Below are positions 18,556 through 27,478 of a stretch of 64,000 nucleotides of DNA, piece after piece. The stretch is taken from NCBI GenBank assembly GCA_002311025.1, contig DBYY01000009.1, forward strand, positions 1-64,000, written 5' to 3'. Position numbers and translations under genes: made by a program. The notes under the pieces are model-generated. The model saw only the letters and a program-made list of their open reading frames with translations. It did not search any database and was not told the DNA's origin. Position 1 is the first letter of the stretch. Each line of letters opens with the position of its first letter. The DNA comes from Candidatus Proelusimicrobium tauri (GTDB lineage: Bacteria > Elusimicrobiota > Elusimicrobia > Elusimicrobiales > Elusimicrobiaceae).

Positions 18556-18558
18556 AAA
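18522..18558. repeat. Short intergenic repeat, copy 1
   Basis: Matches 49937-49973 with few mismatches; the shared exact core is AAAAGCAGAAGCAAA, preceded in both by an AAATTAAAA-type run. Both copies lie between gene 3' ends and gene starts. Confidence 0.45.
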
Positions 18559-18588
18559 AAACCCCCGCGATTTTTGCGGGGGTTTTTT
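18556..18588 (-). terminator. Intrinsic terminator of the giant prepilin gene
   Basis: ACCCCCGC-gattttt-GCGGGGGT flanked by A and T runs. It begins 15 nt after the stop codon at 18603 in the minus direction and is symmetrical, so it also shields dnaB. Confidence 0.9.
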
Positions 18589-18602
18589 ATATCTTTACTT
18601 AA

Positions 18603-21600
18603 TTAGCATCTGTCAATTGCACCTTCAGTAGAACAATTAAGATCCTCATCAAGTTTTCCACCACCAATGCCGCCTGGACACTGCAAAGGACAAGAGACTA
18701 CGTCATTATACGTGGTTAAATTATCATCTCCTGAAAGACATGTGAAACTACAATAACCCATATGATCACCGTTTACAGCCGTCCCAAGATTATTAAATAC
18801 AGAGGTGTGAGTTGAGGAGTACACAACGTTTACCGATGAGTTAATGCTGTTTGCACCTTGAAAGCCACTGTAGACATAATTTTCGCATTTGCAACCGCTA
18901 TTTGGGTTAATGCTGTTCGCGCAAGTTCCGGTTGGGCAGTTCTGACACACGCAAGAACTTCCACGCTCATATGCACCGTTATTACTACACTCGCTCATTA
19001 CGTTAAAACTCAAAAATGTTCTCTTGTCACAAGCGCAGTATGTTCCTGATGTTCCGTGCCCGTTAGGAACAAAAGTATATCCTCTATAGCAACCGCACCT
19101 ATTATTAATCCACTCTGATTGTCCCGGACAGGCCTTACAACTTGCGGTAGTTCCGTTGCTCCAACTAGTTAGGACATAGTTATTATCAGTGTAATGGTAA
19201 CCGTTTGAACATTTACAATAAGTCTGTCTGGTGCCACTAATAGTGCTGTATTGCCCACCCATATTTTGAATACGATTACCGTCTTGTGCAGTCGTTACAA
19301 CAGTGTCGCTAGGGCAAGTACAGGATATATAAGCATGATATTGGTTATTCCAGTTTGAAGGCACTGTGCCGTTAGGACAACTTGCACATTGAGAACCCGT
19401 CCAATATTGATTTGCAGAGCATCTTGCGCATTTAATACCACCGTTGTTGCTACCATAATCATACAATGTTGTTTGGGTAGGGCAACATTGGTTAGTACTA
19501 CCCAAAGTTGACGGTTGGGTTCCGGTTGCGCAGCAAGACTTCGGATCTGTATTAAGCACTTGTGCATTAAGACAGCAAGAGGATACTGTTACGCCGTCGT
19601 TTTCATAAACTGCTGTATAACCGGAAGAAGAACAAACGCATTTTTGTTCTTGTGCACTCCAAACTGTACCGGCTAAAAGACACTTACAAGACGAATTGCG
19701 AGCTGTTTGACCATTATCACTTGTATTAGGAACTATACCACCGGCACCTGTTTCTGATGTTCCTACAGGGCAAGTGCAAGTAGTGAAGGCATGATCTATC
19801 CAATTACCAATAATTCTGCCGCTAGGACAATTCACGCAATACATGCCGTTCCAATATTGGTGTTCGGCATCGGAACATCTTGCACAATCATGTTTAACTG
19901 AATAATAATAAGGTGCAGAGGCCGTGCAGCAAGTATTGTTTGATAAGTTAGCCGCAATATGCAATGAATTATCATTATTCATATCAACTCTGCCGCAACA
20001 ATATTGGCCAGAACCGTTTGGTGCGACATTTATATTTGCGCAGCAACCTTGAGGCGCTATACTAGAATTTGCAACATAAGGGGTTTCGGTAGAATTGTTG
20101 GGGCAAACGCAACATTTCGTGCCAGGTATATGCGGACGAGCGCAGCAATCGGAGTTAATAACGCGTGGTTGAGGGCAATAGCAGTAACCGTTACCACCGC
20201 CGAAACCACCACCCTCGCCATAATGCCAATTCAAGCTTTGCCCGTAATCCTCGGAATCATTGGCGTTATCTGAACTGCAGATAGTACAACCACACTCTGT
20301 GTTAGTATTGCCAATGGTTTCACAAGTACCTTGAGCACAGTGGGTTTCCTGACCGTATTCATTAACTACTAATTCCGAAGAATATATAGCACCGTTGTTA
20401 CAAAAACAGACATTAGCATTTAAGCTAGAATTCCATTGAACTACAAGACCTTGTTCATCACCGCAAGGATTTGTGCTACCGCTACCACCATAAGGATGGC
20501 ATACGCCGTTTATCAAAACATCATTTCCGGAGCAAACAGAGCAAACACCATGTGCAGTGTTATAGTAGGCCGCAGAACCTGATACCTCATTAGGACAGCA
20601 GGTGCTACCATATTGATAAGGCCTATCTTGCGGACAAGCGTGACAATCATCGATATTCGGTGCGTCATTATTTTCCGTTTTTACCTCGTCAAAAGTTCTA
20701 ACGGTTCCGCCTACACGGGTAAAAAGATCAGTTGGTTTTTCGATAAGAGTATCATCTCCGCCGATGTGATATCTGTAAGGTCTATCTGCAGGGCAATCGT
20801 GGCATTGATTATCATCGTGGAGATAAGGCTTTGATTCCTGGCAGCATTTATGTGTCTTATTAGGCGAGACTGCATAAATCGGCGTAGCCTTGGGACAGCA
20901 ATAAGATTCACCGTCTTCTGCTGTATGATAATTAAATTCTTGATGGCACTTACACTGGCCATCTTGCCAGGTGGAATTTTCAGCCGTACAGTAGCAATCC
21001 GGATCCCAAGATAAAATGTGGAGAAAACGCAAGAAATCCTGCCACCAAGAAGGCTGTGTTTCCGTAGTGCCCGCAGGACATTTGCAAAGAGAATAACCAT
21101 CTCTGGTAACATTGTTCCAAACAGGGACTCTGGGAACCTTATTTCCAGAAGTAATGCCACAAGGTTGGCAGTTTTCGTCTTTTGTCGGGTCATCACATCT
21201 TGCGCAACCGCCGACGGTAGCAACGCTGGCACTGGCGTCACCTTCCGCTCTGCCTGCAACTGTTAAGCCGGCAGATACTAAATCACTCAAGGAATAATAG
21301 TGCGTTGCCGCAGGAGCCGTGCAACATTCTGCCTGACCAGGTTCGCTGTTAAACTTAACATCACTATCGCAGCAATATCTTCTGGTTGGATCATAAGTAA
21401 TATTTTCGGGAGGAATTGCAGTGTGGCATTGCCCCACAGGACAACAATAACCTGTTGAGGAAACTGCATCCCCTGTAACAGTTCCTGTTTGGGTGTTTAA
21501 GAAACCGTATCTTGCAAGTTCATAACCACTGTTACATTTACAATACCCGTTAACGCTATCCCAATCACCGGGCATAGTGCTTGAGGTATGGGTAATAGCA

Positions 21601-23978
21601 TAGTCTATATAGGCAGACATCCAACCATTGGGTGCTTGCCAAGTAGAATTTTCCATGTCGCAAATACAAACATCTTGTAATTGCCTACTAAGTTGGGAGC
21701 GTCTGGCAGGATCTAATATCATTCCAGTAGGACATTCGCATTCGGCATAACCTTTTTCAGGATTATAATGCGGCACCATATTGCCAGGGCAAGGTTGGCA
21801 GGTTCCGTTGAAATAGGTATCTGTTTGATTCTGACAAACACCGCAAGTATTGCTTGCATAATCAGTGTTGTGGAAGAATCTTTTGTTTCTAGGGCAGCAG
21901 GCCTTTACACCGGAAACAACTTGGTTATTATCATTGTAAACATTCGTTGCTAAAGGTGAAGGGCAGCAATAGCCGTCATCATTAGAAACTGTGGATATAC
22001 CGCTGGTATCAAGCGTGGGGTTTTGTATAAAAGGCGGTGTTAATTGTAAACCCCAATAGGTGTCAATCATATTGGCATTACATTGGCAAGCGCCGTTATG
22101 AGCGTGCCAAACCGTAGAATAATCGGGGCCAATACCTTGATTACCCGTATAGTTGACAAAAGCGATATTCTCTTCCCAATAGGTATTGGGTTTTGTGCAG
22201 GAGCAGTTTTCGTCTATTACTCCATTTACAATTGTTACATTACCTGTTGTACCTGTCGGGCAGGAACATTCAGAAACGTGCTCTGAAGAGTTCCAAGTTG
22301 TAAAGGTTTTACCGGGACAGTTATAACAACCGACTTCGGAATTATAGGCCTGTTGCCAATTTTCGCATTTATGGCAAATCTTGGCCTCATAAGTTCCCGC
22401 AACTCTGGCACTGTAACTGTATTGAGAGTTGGGATCGTGAACTTGTTGACTATTGGAAGAACTGTTATAAAATAATTCGTTTTCGGCACAACATTCTTTG
22501 TTATGTCCGTTAAATTGAATATGTTCATCGCGTGTTTGTGTGGAATTTCCTTCATTAAACTTATAATTTGTATGAGGGCAGCAAGCGTCATAACCGAAAT
22601 CAGGCAATTCGCTGGCAAACCAAAGATCTCTAGGTATTGAAGAATCGGAAGAACTACCTTTTAAGCAGCAGGCGGCTTTCCACTCATAACCTTGTTCTGC
22701 AAGACCTTCCTGATTAGATAAAACTGAAGAAATAGTATGATGACCGCCTTGGCTATCGCTTACCACTCCGAAGAAAACAGGGGCGCGGCTTTCATTACAA
22801 ATACAGTGTTGATAATCAACAGTGAAAACTCTGTCTTGCTTACCTTCCCAGAAGAAAGGAGGAGTACCTTTACAAACACATCCCTCGTCACGACCTAAAT
22901 TGATAACTTCATTTTGATTTTCGTCTTTACATTCACAACGGTCGTTCATGGATAAATTTTGAGTGGGATGGCAATCGCAGCCTTCGTCACAAATACATTT
23001 ACATAATCTGGGACTCCATTTCTCACCGGGTTTACAAAAATCACTGGGCATTTCTGTTTTAGAACATTTCCATTCGCAGGCGGCAGTATCCCAAATTTTA
23101 TAATAAGCACTATGGCAATGGGCATAATAATTTGTTTGGACTTCGTCCATCCTATTATCCCCTAAAGTTGCATCAACATCATTACAAGTAAATTCTTGAT
23201 CGCCGATTTCCGGAACTGCTTCATACTGATGAGTGGCAGTATTGACAACTTTTCTTACAGGGACAAAAGGTGCAGGTCTTGAACATTCATTATCACATTC
23301 ATAGTATTGGCAGGATTGACAACTAGGATTTGTTTTATCAAAGATATAGTTAGGTTGGTAGGTTAACGGTTCTTGATCTTTGCATTGGCAGGTATCAGGG
23401 TCAAGCCATTCGCACGGACCGCAATTTATATTAGGACACAAATCCGGCAAGCCTGGTAATTGACCGGCACAAAGACTATCAACACCGCCGACCACAGTGC
23501 CGAACATATCGCAAACTTTTTTGGAATAAGCATTGTTACTTTCACTATCGTCGCAAGCAAGACCGCTTTTATCATAAGCAATAGCAAAAGCAAATTGTGC
23601 TTGCCCGTTATCGGGTTTATAACGACCGATTACGCAACGATGAGGAACATTGTTTTCATCGACGGTGTCGATAAGTTCAAGTTCATAGTTATTATTAACA
23701 AGTTTTTTAGCACCGATGTTAACTTCGTAATCACTGGGACCGAGTGCGATTTTCTTTAAAGCGTCGTCGGTAAATTGTGTCGCATATCTTCTATCTTGAG
23801 CAAATTTTTTGACTTGTCTAGTGCGGACCATCGTTAACAAATTGTTAACTTCTGCCGTGCGAGATCTTGTTATTGCTCTCTCATAAAACGGCAAAGCAAT
23901 AGCAACCAATATTGCAACTATCAATACTGATGCTAAAAGTTCTATCAAAGAGAACCCTCTTTTATTGCGTATTTTCAT
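18603..23978 (-). CDS. Giant type IV prepilin fused to a ~1650-residue cysteine-rich repeat tail
   Basis: 1791 aa. The N-terminus MKIRNKRGFSLIELLASV carries the prepilin peptidase site (G8/F9) and Glu at +5, then the pilin helix and a pilin-like domain to about 150. The remainder holds about 150 Cys in CxC, CxxC and CC pairs. A loose module (YWNG-x-C-x2-CP-x-G, ~15-20 residues, C-x-CP-x-GT) recurs near nucleotides 22320, 21790, 21165, 19835 and 19380. Ordinary pilins are 130-250 aa. An upstream GTG at 23999 would put the AAGGAG ribosome site inside the gene, so ATG 23978 was chosen. It is monocistronic with its own promoter and terminator. Likely a surface-displayed adhesin or receptor; function unknown. 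Confidence 0.85.
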   Translation of the reverse strand: MKIRNKRGFSLIELLASVLIVAILVAIALPFYERAITRSRTAEVNNLLTMVRTRQVKKFAQDRRYATQFTDDALKKIALGPSDYEVNIGAKKLVNNNYELELIDTVDENNVPHRCVIGRYKPDNGQAQFAFAIAYDKSGLACDDSESNNAYSKKVCDMFGTVVGGVDSLCAGQLPGLPDLCPNINCGPCEWLDPDTCQCKDQEPLTYQPNYIFDKTNPSCQSCQYYECDNECSRPAPFVPVRKVVNTATHQYEAVPEIGDQEFTCNDVDATLGDNRMDEVQTNYYAHCHSAYYKIWDTAACEWKCSKTEMPSDFCKPGEKWSPRLCKCICDEGCDCHPTQNLSMNDRCECKDENQNEVINLGRDEGCVCKGTPPFFWEGKQDRVFTVDYQHCICNESRAPVFFGVVSDSQGGHHTISSVLSNQEGLAEQGYEWKAACCLKGSSSDSSIPRDLWFASELPDFGYDACCPHTNYKFNEGNSTQTRDEHIQFNGHNKECCAENELFYNSSSNSQQVHDPNSQYSYSARVAGTYEAKICHKCENWQQAYNSEVGCYNCPGKTFTTWNSSEHVSECSCPTGTTGNVTIVNGVIDENCSCTKPNTYWEENIAFVNYTGNQGIGPDYSTVWHAHNGACQCNANMIDTYWGLQLTPPFIQNPTLDTSGISTVSNDDGYCCPSPLATNVYNDNNQVVSGVKACCPRNKRFFHNTDYASNTCGVCQNQTDTYFNGTCQPCPGNMVPHYNPEKGYAECECPTGMILDPARRSQLSRQLQDVCICDMENSTWQAPNGWMSAYIDYAITHTSSTMPGDWDSVNGYCKCNSGYELARYGFLNTQTGTVTGDAVSSTGYCCPVGQCHTAIPPENITYDPTRRYCCDSDVKFNSEPGQAECCTAPAATHYYSLSDLVSAGLTVAGRAEGDASASVATVGGCARCDDPTKDENCQPCGITSGNKVPRVPVWNNVTRDGYSLCKCPAGTTETQPSWWQDFLRFLHILSWDPDCYCTAENSTWQDGQCKCHQEFNYHTAEDGESYCCPKATPIYAVSPNKTHKCCQESKPYLHDDNQCHDCPADRPYRYHIGGDDTLIEKPTDLFTRVGGTVRTFDEVKTENNDAPNIDDCHACPQDRPYQYGSTCCPNEVSGSAAYYNTAHGVCSVCSGNDVLINGVCHPYGGSGSTNPCGDEQGLVVQWNSSLNANVCFCNNGAIYSSELVVNEYGQETHCAQGTCETIGNTNTECGCTICSSDNANDSEDYGQSLNWHYGEGGGFGGGNGYCYCPQPRVINSDCCARPHIPGTKCCVCPNNSTETPYVANSSIAPQGCCANINVAPNGSGQYCCGRVDMNNDNSLHIAANLSNNTCCTASAPYYYSVKHDCARCSDAEHQYWNGMYCVNCPSGRIIGNWIDHAFTTCTCPVGTSETGAGGIVPNTSDNGQTARNSSCKCLLAGTVWSAQEQKCVCSSSGYTAVYENDGVTVSSCCLNAQVLNTDPKSCCATGTQPSTLGSTNQCCPTQTTLYDYGSNNGGIKCARCSANQYWTGSQCASCPNGTVPSNWNNQYHAYISCTCPSDTVVTTAQDGNRIQNMGGQYSTISGTRQTYCKCSNGYHYTDNNYVLTSWSNGTTASCKACPGQSEWINNRCGCYRGYTFVPNGHGTSGTYCACDKRTFLSFNVMSECSNNGAYERGSSCVCQNCPTGTCANSINPNSGCKCENYVYSGFQGANSINSSVNVVYSSTHTSVFNNLGTAVNGDHMGYCSFTCLSGDDNLTTYNDVVSCPLQCPGGIGGGKLDEDLNCSTEGAIDRC

Positions 23979-24050
23979 TTTGAAACTCTCCTTTTTCACA
24001 ATCCTTTAAATTTCTTTATCGTCTACAAAATCGTGTCATAGTTACACATA

Positions 24051-24059
24051 TAAAGATTA
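24051..24059 (-). promoter_or_regulatory. Possible second promoter of the giant prepilin gene
   Basis: The minus strand reads TGCTATAAT, identical to the extended -10 seen elsewhere in the window, about 75 nt before the start codon. It has no strong -35 at 17 nt. Confidence 0.45.
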
Positions 24060-24120
24060 TAGCACATTTGTAAAGCAAAAATGCAAGTATCTTTATCAAT
24101 CCTTATTTGTGCATATTTAT

Positions 24121-24149
24121 ATTATTGCACACAAACCTAAAATTGTCAA
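24121..24149 (-). promoter_or_regulatory. Main promoter of the giant prepilin gene
   Basis: TTGACA (24149-24144), 17-nt spacer, AATAAT (24126-24121) on the minus strand. This predicts a 5' leader of about 135 nt before the ATG at 23978. Confidence 0.6.
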
Positions 24150-24227
24150 GTGTTTATTTATTATTACAATAAATATAATAATACATATAATATTAATTAA
24201 TACATACCTATTTATAGGCGTTTAAAG

Positions 24228-24256
24228 TTGACTTTGTTTTCGCTATTTGCTATACT
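24228..24256 (+). promoter_or_regulatory. Promoter P1 of the phage packaging module
   Basis: TTGACT (24228-24233), 17-nt spacer ending TTTGC, TATACT (24251-24256). It closely matches promoter P2 at 27050-27079: both read TTGACTTT and TTTGCTATA-N-TTTT, which points to common control of the portal and terminase transcripts. Confidence 0.7.
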
Positions 24257-24272
24257 TTTTTCGTCGGGAGAG

Positions 24273-24310
24273 CGCGTTTTGCCAAAAAATTGGCTTGCCG
24301 CGTTTTTTTT
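24273..24310 (+). terminator. Intrinsic terminator inside the portal leader (possible attenuator)
   Basis: CGCG-tttt-GCCAA-aaaa-TTGGC-ttgc-CGCG is followed by eight T. It lies only ~17 nt after the predicted transcription start of P1 and ~54 nt before the portal ATG, so transcripts should stop here unless read-through is allowed. Confidence 0.65.
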
Positions 24311-24363
24311 ATTTATTTGCTTTTGTGCTTATCCAAAAAACCGCTTGCCAAAATAAAAAATAA

Positions 24364-25566
24364 ATGAACCTGATAAAAAAATTCCTAACAAAAACAGACA
24401 AAAAATCCGCACCGGCACAAACAAACTTAAATATGTTTATGGATTTGCGCCCATTAAGTGATAATGTTTTGCCCTCGCCAAGTTCGCACAACTTTGCGCC
24501 TTACACAGAAACTTACGGTGATAAGCCATGGGTTTATGCTTGTGTAAATGTCATAGCAGAAACAACTTCCACCGCCGATTTTGTCTTAAAAAACGAGCAA
24601 GGTCAAATCATTCCGAAACATCCTGTTTTAGATTTGCTTTACCGCCCAAATAATTTTATGAGCGGCAGAAGTTTACGTCAATGGATAATCGCAAGTTTGG
24701 AGTTAACCGGCAATGCTTATGTGTTAAAAGATAAATTAAATTCGCGCGGAGAACCGCAAGAACTTTTCCCTCTGCTAAGCCAACTTGTTGAAGTTATTCC
24801 CGGCAGAACTTCCCAAGAACCTATTGCCGGTTATAAATACCGCGCCGGTGCAAAAACCGCTTATTATAAAGCAAGCGATATCATCCATTTTAAATACTTT
24901 AATCCGTTTGATTTTTTCTACGGACTAGCACCACTTGCCGCAGCAAGAAAAAGTATTGAAAATCTTGATAAAGCAGAAACTTACAACCGCGCTTTTTTTG
25001 ATAATTGCGGCACTTTAAGCGGCATTTTATCAACTGAAAACAAACTTGACGATGCTTCCAGAACCCGTTTGATGAATGCGTGGAACAGCAAATACCGCTC
25101 GGCTGCTAAAGCACATCAAGTTGCTTTGCTTGAAGGCGGTTTAAAATGGCAAAATACCTCTATCAGCCAAAAGGATATGGACTTTATTTCTTCTATGCAA
25201 CTAAGCAGAGAAACTATTCTTGCTGTCTTTCATGTTCCGCCGGCTCTAGTCGGAGTTTTTGAACACTCCCCGCAATTTACTACAAAAGAACAACAAAGAA
25301 TTTTTTGGCAAACCTGTATACACCCAAAACAAACTTTAATGCTTGAAACTTTAACAGAGTTTTTGCTGCCTCATTTTGATAAGACCTGCACGATGTATTT
25401 TGATAAAGATATAAGCAATATATCCGCCTTAAAAGAAGATGAACTTGCCCGTGCACAGGCAGCAAAAATTTACTATGAAATGGGGTTTACCAAAAACGAA
25501 ATTGCAACAGCAATGGGTTTGCCGCTATGCCCGTCAAAAAATAGAAAAGGAGAAAAAACGAAATGA
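24364..25566 (+). CDS. HK97-type phage portal protein
   Basis: 400 aa, Phage_portal family (PF04860). Family features are KPWVYACVNVIAETTSTADF near the start, LLYRPNNFMSGRSLRQWIIA, the GNAYVL strand, and the later block LLEGGLKWQNTSISQKDMDF with HVPPALVGVFEHS and FTTKEQQRIFWQTCI. The portal is the ring through which DNA enters a phage head. Length is normal and there are no stops or frameshifts. It overlaps the protease gene by 4 nt. No ribosome site is obvious upstream. Confidence 0.92.
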   Translation: MNLIKKFLTKTDKKSAPAQTNLNMFMDLRPLSDNVLPSPSSHNFAPYTETYGDKPWVYACVNVIAETTSTADFVLKNEQGQIIPKHPVLDLLYRPNNFMSGRSLRQWIIASLELTGNAYVLKDKLNSRGEPQELFPLLSQLVEVIPGRTSQEPIAGYKYRAGAKTAYYKASDIIHFKYFNPFDFFYGLAPLAAARKSIENLDKAETYNRAFFDNCGTLSGILSTENKLDDASRTRLMNAWNSKYRSAAKAHQVALLEGGLKWQNTSISQKDMDFISSMQLSRETILAVFHVPPALVGVFEHSPQFTTKEQQRIFWQTCIHPKQTLMLETLTEFLLPHFDKTCTMYFDKDISNISALKEDELARAQAAKIYYEMGFTKNEIATAMGLPLCPSKNRKGEKTK

Positions 25567-26135
25567 ACTATTTAATCAAAGGAAGTCCGCAAAAACCTGC
25601 TTTTAAAATACTTGCTTTAAAAGAGGCAAAAATAAAAGAACAAGACGATTTTTTGTTTATAGAAGGTTACGCAAATACAAAAAATATCGCCGATAGATAC
25701 GGAGATATTCCAACTGTCTACACACAAAAAAGAAATTATGTTTATGACTTAGCCGACTTTAAACAAAACCCCGTTTTGTTAATTGACCACGTCAACAGAC
25801 TTGACCATCTTGCCGGTTCTGTTGTGGAAATTTACGAAGACGAAAAAGGACTTTATTTTAAAGCGCTTTTTTCCGCTTCAAACCACCCTACCGTTGCCCA
25901 CGCAAGACAAATTTATAAAGAAGGTCACGCAAAAGGAATAAGTATTGCCGGGCGTTTTCATTATGAAAATCCGCAAAAGCCAAACCAACTAACTCTTGCG
26001 CAAATTTATGAAATCAGTTTGGTTGCAATACCTGCCGACCCAAGAAGTCTTGCTACACCAAGTGAACAAAAAAATACTTACCCGGAATTAAAACAAGAAA
26101 TTGATTCTTGGTTAAAAGAATTAAAGAAAAACTAA
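25563..26135 (+). CDS. HK97-family prohead protease
   Basis: 190 aa, peptidase U35/HK97 prohead protease type. The fold begins FLFIEGYANT. The likely catalytic His is in LLIDHVNR and the catalytic Ser in KGISIAGRF, followed by EISLVAIPADPRS, all in normal order. It would process the capsid during head maturation. It overlaps the portal gene (ATGA), as in HK97-like phages, but no major capsid gene follows. Confidence 0.9.
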   Translation: MNYLIKGSPQKPAFKILALKEAKIKEQDDFLFIEGYANTKNIADRYGDIPTVYTQKRNYVYDLADFKQNPVLLIDHVNRLDHLAGSVVEIYEDEKGLYFKALFSASNHPTVAHARQIYKEGHAKGISIAGRFHYENPQKPNQLTLAQIYEISLVAIPADPRSLATPSEQKNTYPELKQEIDSWLKELKKN

Positions 26136-26145
26136 ATATGAATAT

Positions 26146-26183
26146 GGGGCAATAGACCTAGATGCTTCTAGGCCTATTGGCCC
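26146..26183 (+). terminator. Strong hairpin after the protease gene
   Basis: GGGGCAATAG-a-CCTAGA-tgct-TCTAGG-c-CTATTGGCCC is a near-perfect 16-bp hairpin directly after the protease stop. No T run follows, so it may be a processing or 3'-protecting structure rather than a classical terminator. Confidence 0.5.
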
Positions 26184-26238
26184 TTGTGTCGTTTCTAATA
26201 TACTATTAAAATATATTTAGTAGCGGAGGAACAAATAT

Positions 26239-27000
26239 ATGAGAAAAATAATTATCGCATTATTTACACTTTTTTCTATAACGCAATTAAATGCTCTTCC
26301 TTTAGAAGAAATAACAGAAAACAAAAAATTACTAAAGGAAATACACGTCTTGTTACAGGAAAGTATTAAAGATATAAAAACCAATTATACCATCGCTGGT
26401 TTGCTTTATACCGGTGAAGCAACTTTGGTAAGACATAATAATACACCGAAATTTTCTTTAATACAACATGAAGGATATATAACCTATCATCTTCAAACAA
26501 GTAACAACTTTGATGCTTTTACGCTTGAAGTTGTGGCCGATAGTGATAATGAAAATACTGATCCGCATAGAACCAACATTTATAATGTTTTTCTAAGATT
26601 ATTTAAGGGAAGATATCTCGTCCAAGAGCAACTTGCCGGGGTTATAGAACTTGCCAATGCAGGTATCACGGATGAAGGCAGTTTCTATACCAATTTGGCT
26701 GTAAATGCTGTTTACGGAACTGACAAATTTTATGTGTTAGATACGGAGCCAAATACCTGTGGCAAACAAATTGATTTAAACACTTCTACCTTCCCTTCTC
26801 CGTATTATGAAACACGCACAGTTGTTAAACACCTTCCGGGTTGCCAAGACCATAATCATTGTTCTTGCCCCAGAACAACAGTCATAGAAAGAAAAGAATC
26901 TGTTCCGACAAAAGCAAGTTACCCTATCGAAACAGAAACTTGCAAAAAAGATAAAACTTGCAAATGTCCGGAATATATAATTCCGGAAAAACAAAATTAA
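26239..27000 (+). CDS. Secreted protein of unknown function in the expected capsid position
   Basis: 253 aa. Signal peptide at about 1-20 ending in LNA. The mature part has no recognised domain: a beta-rich middle (about 55-180) and a C-terminal Cys/His-rich stretch with HNHCSCP and CKKDKTCKCP. These C-x-CP motifs resemble those of the giant prepilin tail. The gene has its own ribosome site (CGGAGG, 9-10 nt) and terminator. It splits the phage genes and does not look like a phage head protein, so it is probably an inserted cargo gene. Confidence 0.75.
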   Translation: MRKIIIALFTLFSITQLNALPLEEITENKKLLKEIHVLLQESIKDIKTNYTIAGLLYTGEATLVRHNNTPKFSLIQHEGYITYHLQTSNNFDAFTLEVVADSDNENTDPHRTNIYNVFLRLFKGRYLVQEQLAGVIELANAGITDEGSFYTNLAVNAVYGTDKFYVLDTEPNTCGKQIDLNTSTFPSPYYETRTVVKHLPGCQDHNHCSCPRTTVIERKESVPTKASYPIETETCKKDKTCKCPEYIIPEKQN

Positions 27001-27010
27001 AAATTTGTAA

Positions 27011-27038
27011 AACCCGCTTTATTTTAAGCGGGTTTTTT
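27011..27038 (+). terminator. Intrinsic terminator after the secreted protein gene
   Basis: AACCCGCTT-tattt-AAGCGGGTT followed by TTTTT, 11 nt after the stop codon. Confidence 0.9.
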
Positions 27039-27049
27039 ATTGTTTCGAA

Positions 27050-27079
27050 TTGACTTTACCGTCTGGAATTTGCTATATT
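27050..27079 (+). promoter_or_regulatory. Promoter P2 of the terminase genes
   Basis: TTGACT (27050-27055), 18-nt spacer ending TTTGC, TATATT (27074-27079). Shares TTGACTTT and TTTGCTATA-N-TTTT with P1. The predicted start (about 27086) places the leader hairpin at the very 5' end of the transcript. Confidence 0.7.
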
Positions 27080-27087
27080 TTAAGTAG

Positions 27088-27118
27088 AGAGCCGTTTGAA
27101 AAATCAAATAAACGCTCT
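27088..27118 (+). promoter_or_regulatory. Leader hairpin abutting the small terminase start codon
   Basis: AGAGC-c-GTTT pairs with AAACGCTCT (9 bp, one bulged C, 12-nt A-rich loop). The ATG begins on the next base (27119), so nearly the whole predicted leader is this hairpin and there is no Shine-Dalgarno. It could control translation. Confidence 0.5.
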
Positions 27119-27478
27119 ATGCAACAAGAAAAACTTGCCAAACAAAATTTCCTAAGTATTTTACAGAAATCTCTAACTTTAACCCAAGCCTTAGAAGAAA
27201 GTGCGCTTGATCAAGGTGATTTATGCCGCTTTTTAATTGAAGATAAAACTTTTCAGAAACAATTTGATAAAATCATCAATTTAAAATTAGAACTTGCTTT
27301 ACTTGAAAGTGCCTTAAAATCTAAAGCGGCGGGCATTTTATCTTTTTCTTTAATAAACCGTCTGCCTAAAAAATACAATAGGGCAAAAAAAGAAGAAAAA
27401 GTTTCCCCTTCCGCCATAATGCCGACAAAAATAATTTACCTTGAAGAAGACTCTCTTACCGAGAACAAAAATGAGTAA
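27119..27478 (+). CDS. Putative phage small terminase subunit
   Basis: 119 aa. The N-terminal half contains a helix-turn-helix-like stretch (SLTLTQALEESALDQGDLCR) followed by a helical segment, as in small terminases that recognise DNA. It lies directly before the large terminase gene and overlaps it by 8 nt. Sequence similarity alone is not decisive; position is the main evidence. The frame is open back to 27050, but that part overlaps the promoter, so ATG 27119 was chosen. Confidence 0.65.
   Translation: MQQEKLAKQNFLSILQKSLTLTQALEESALDQGDLCRFLIEDKTFQKQFDKIINLKLELALLESALKSKAAGILSFSLINRLPKKYNRAKKEEKVSPSAIMPTKIIYLEEDSLTENKNE

Noticed and set aside
18858..23759. Many open frames overlapping the giant prepilin gene on both strands
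   Set aside because: Cys codons and low stop density in this AT-poor repeat DNA give long shadow frames; none has a ribosome site or known domain.
23979..23999. Upstream GTG start (23999) for the giant prepilin
   Set aside because: It would place the AAGGAG ribosome site inside the gene; the ATG at 23978 has that site at the right distance and the usual short leader peptide.
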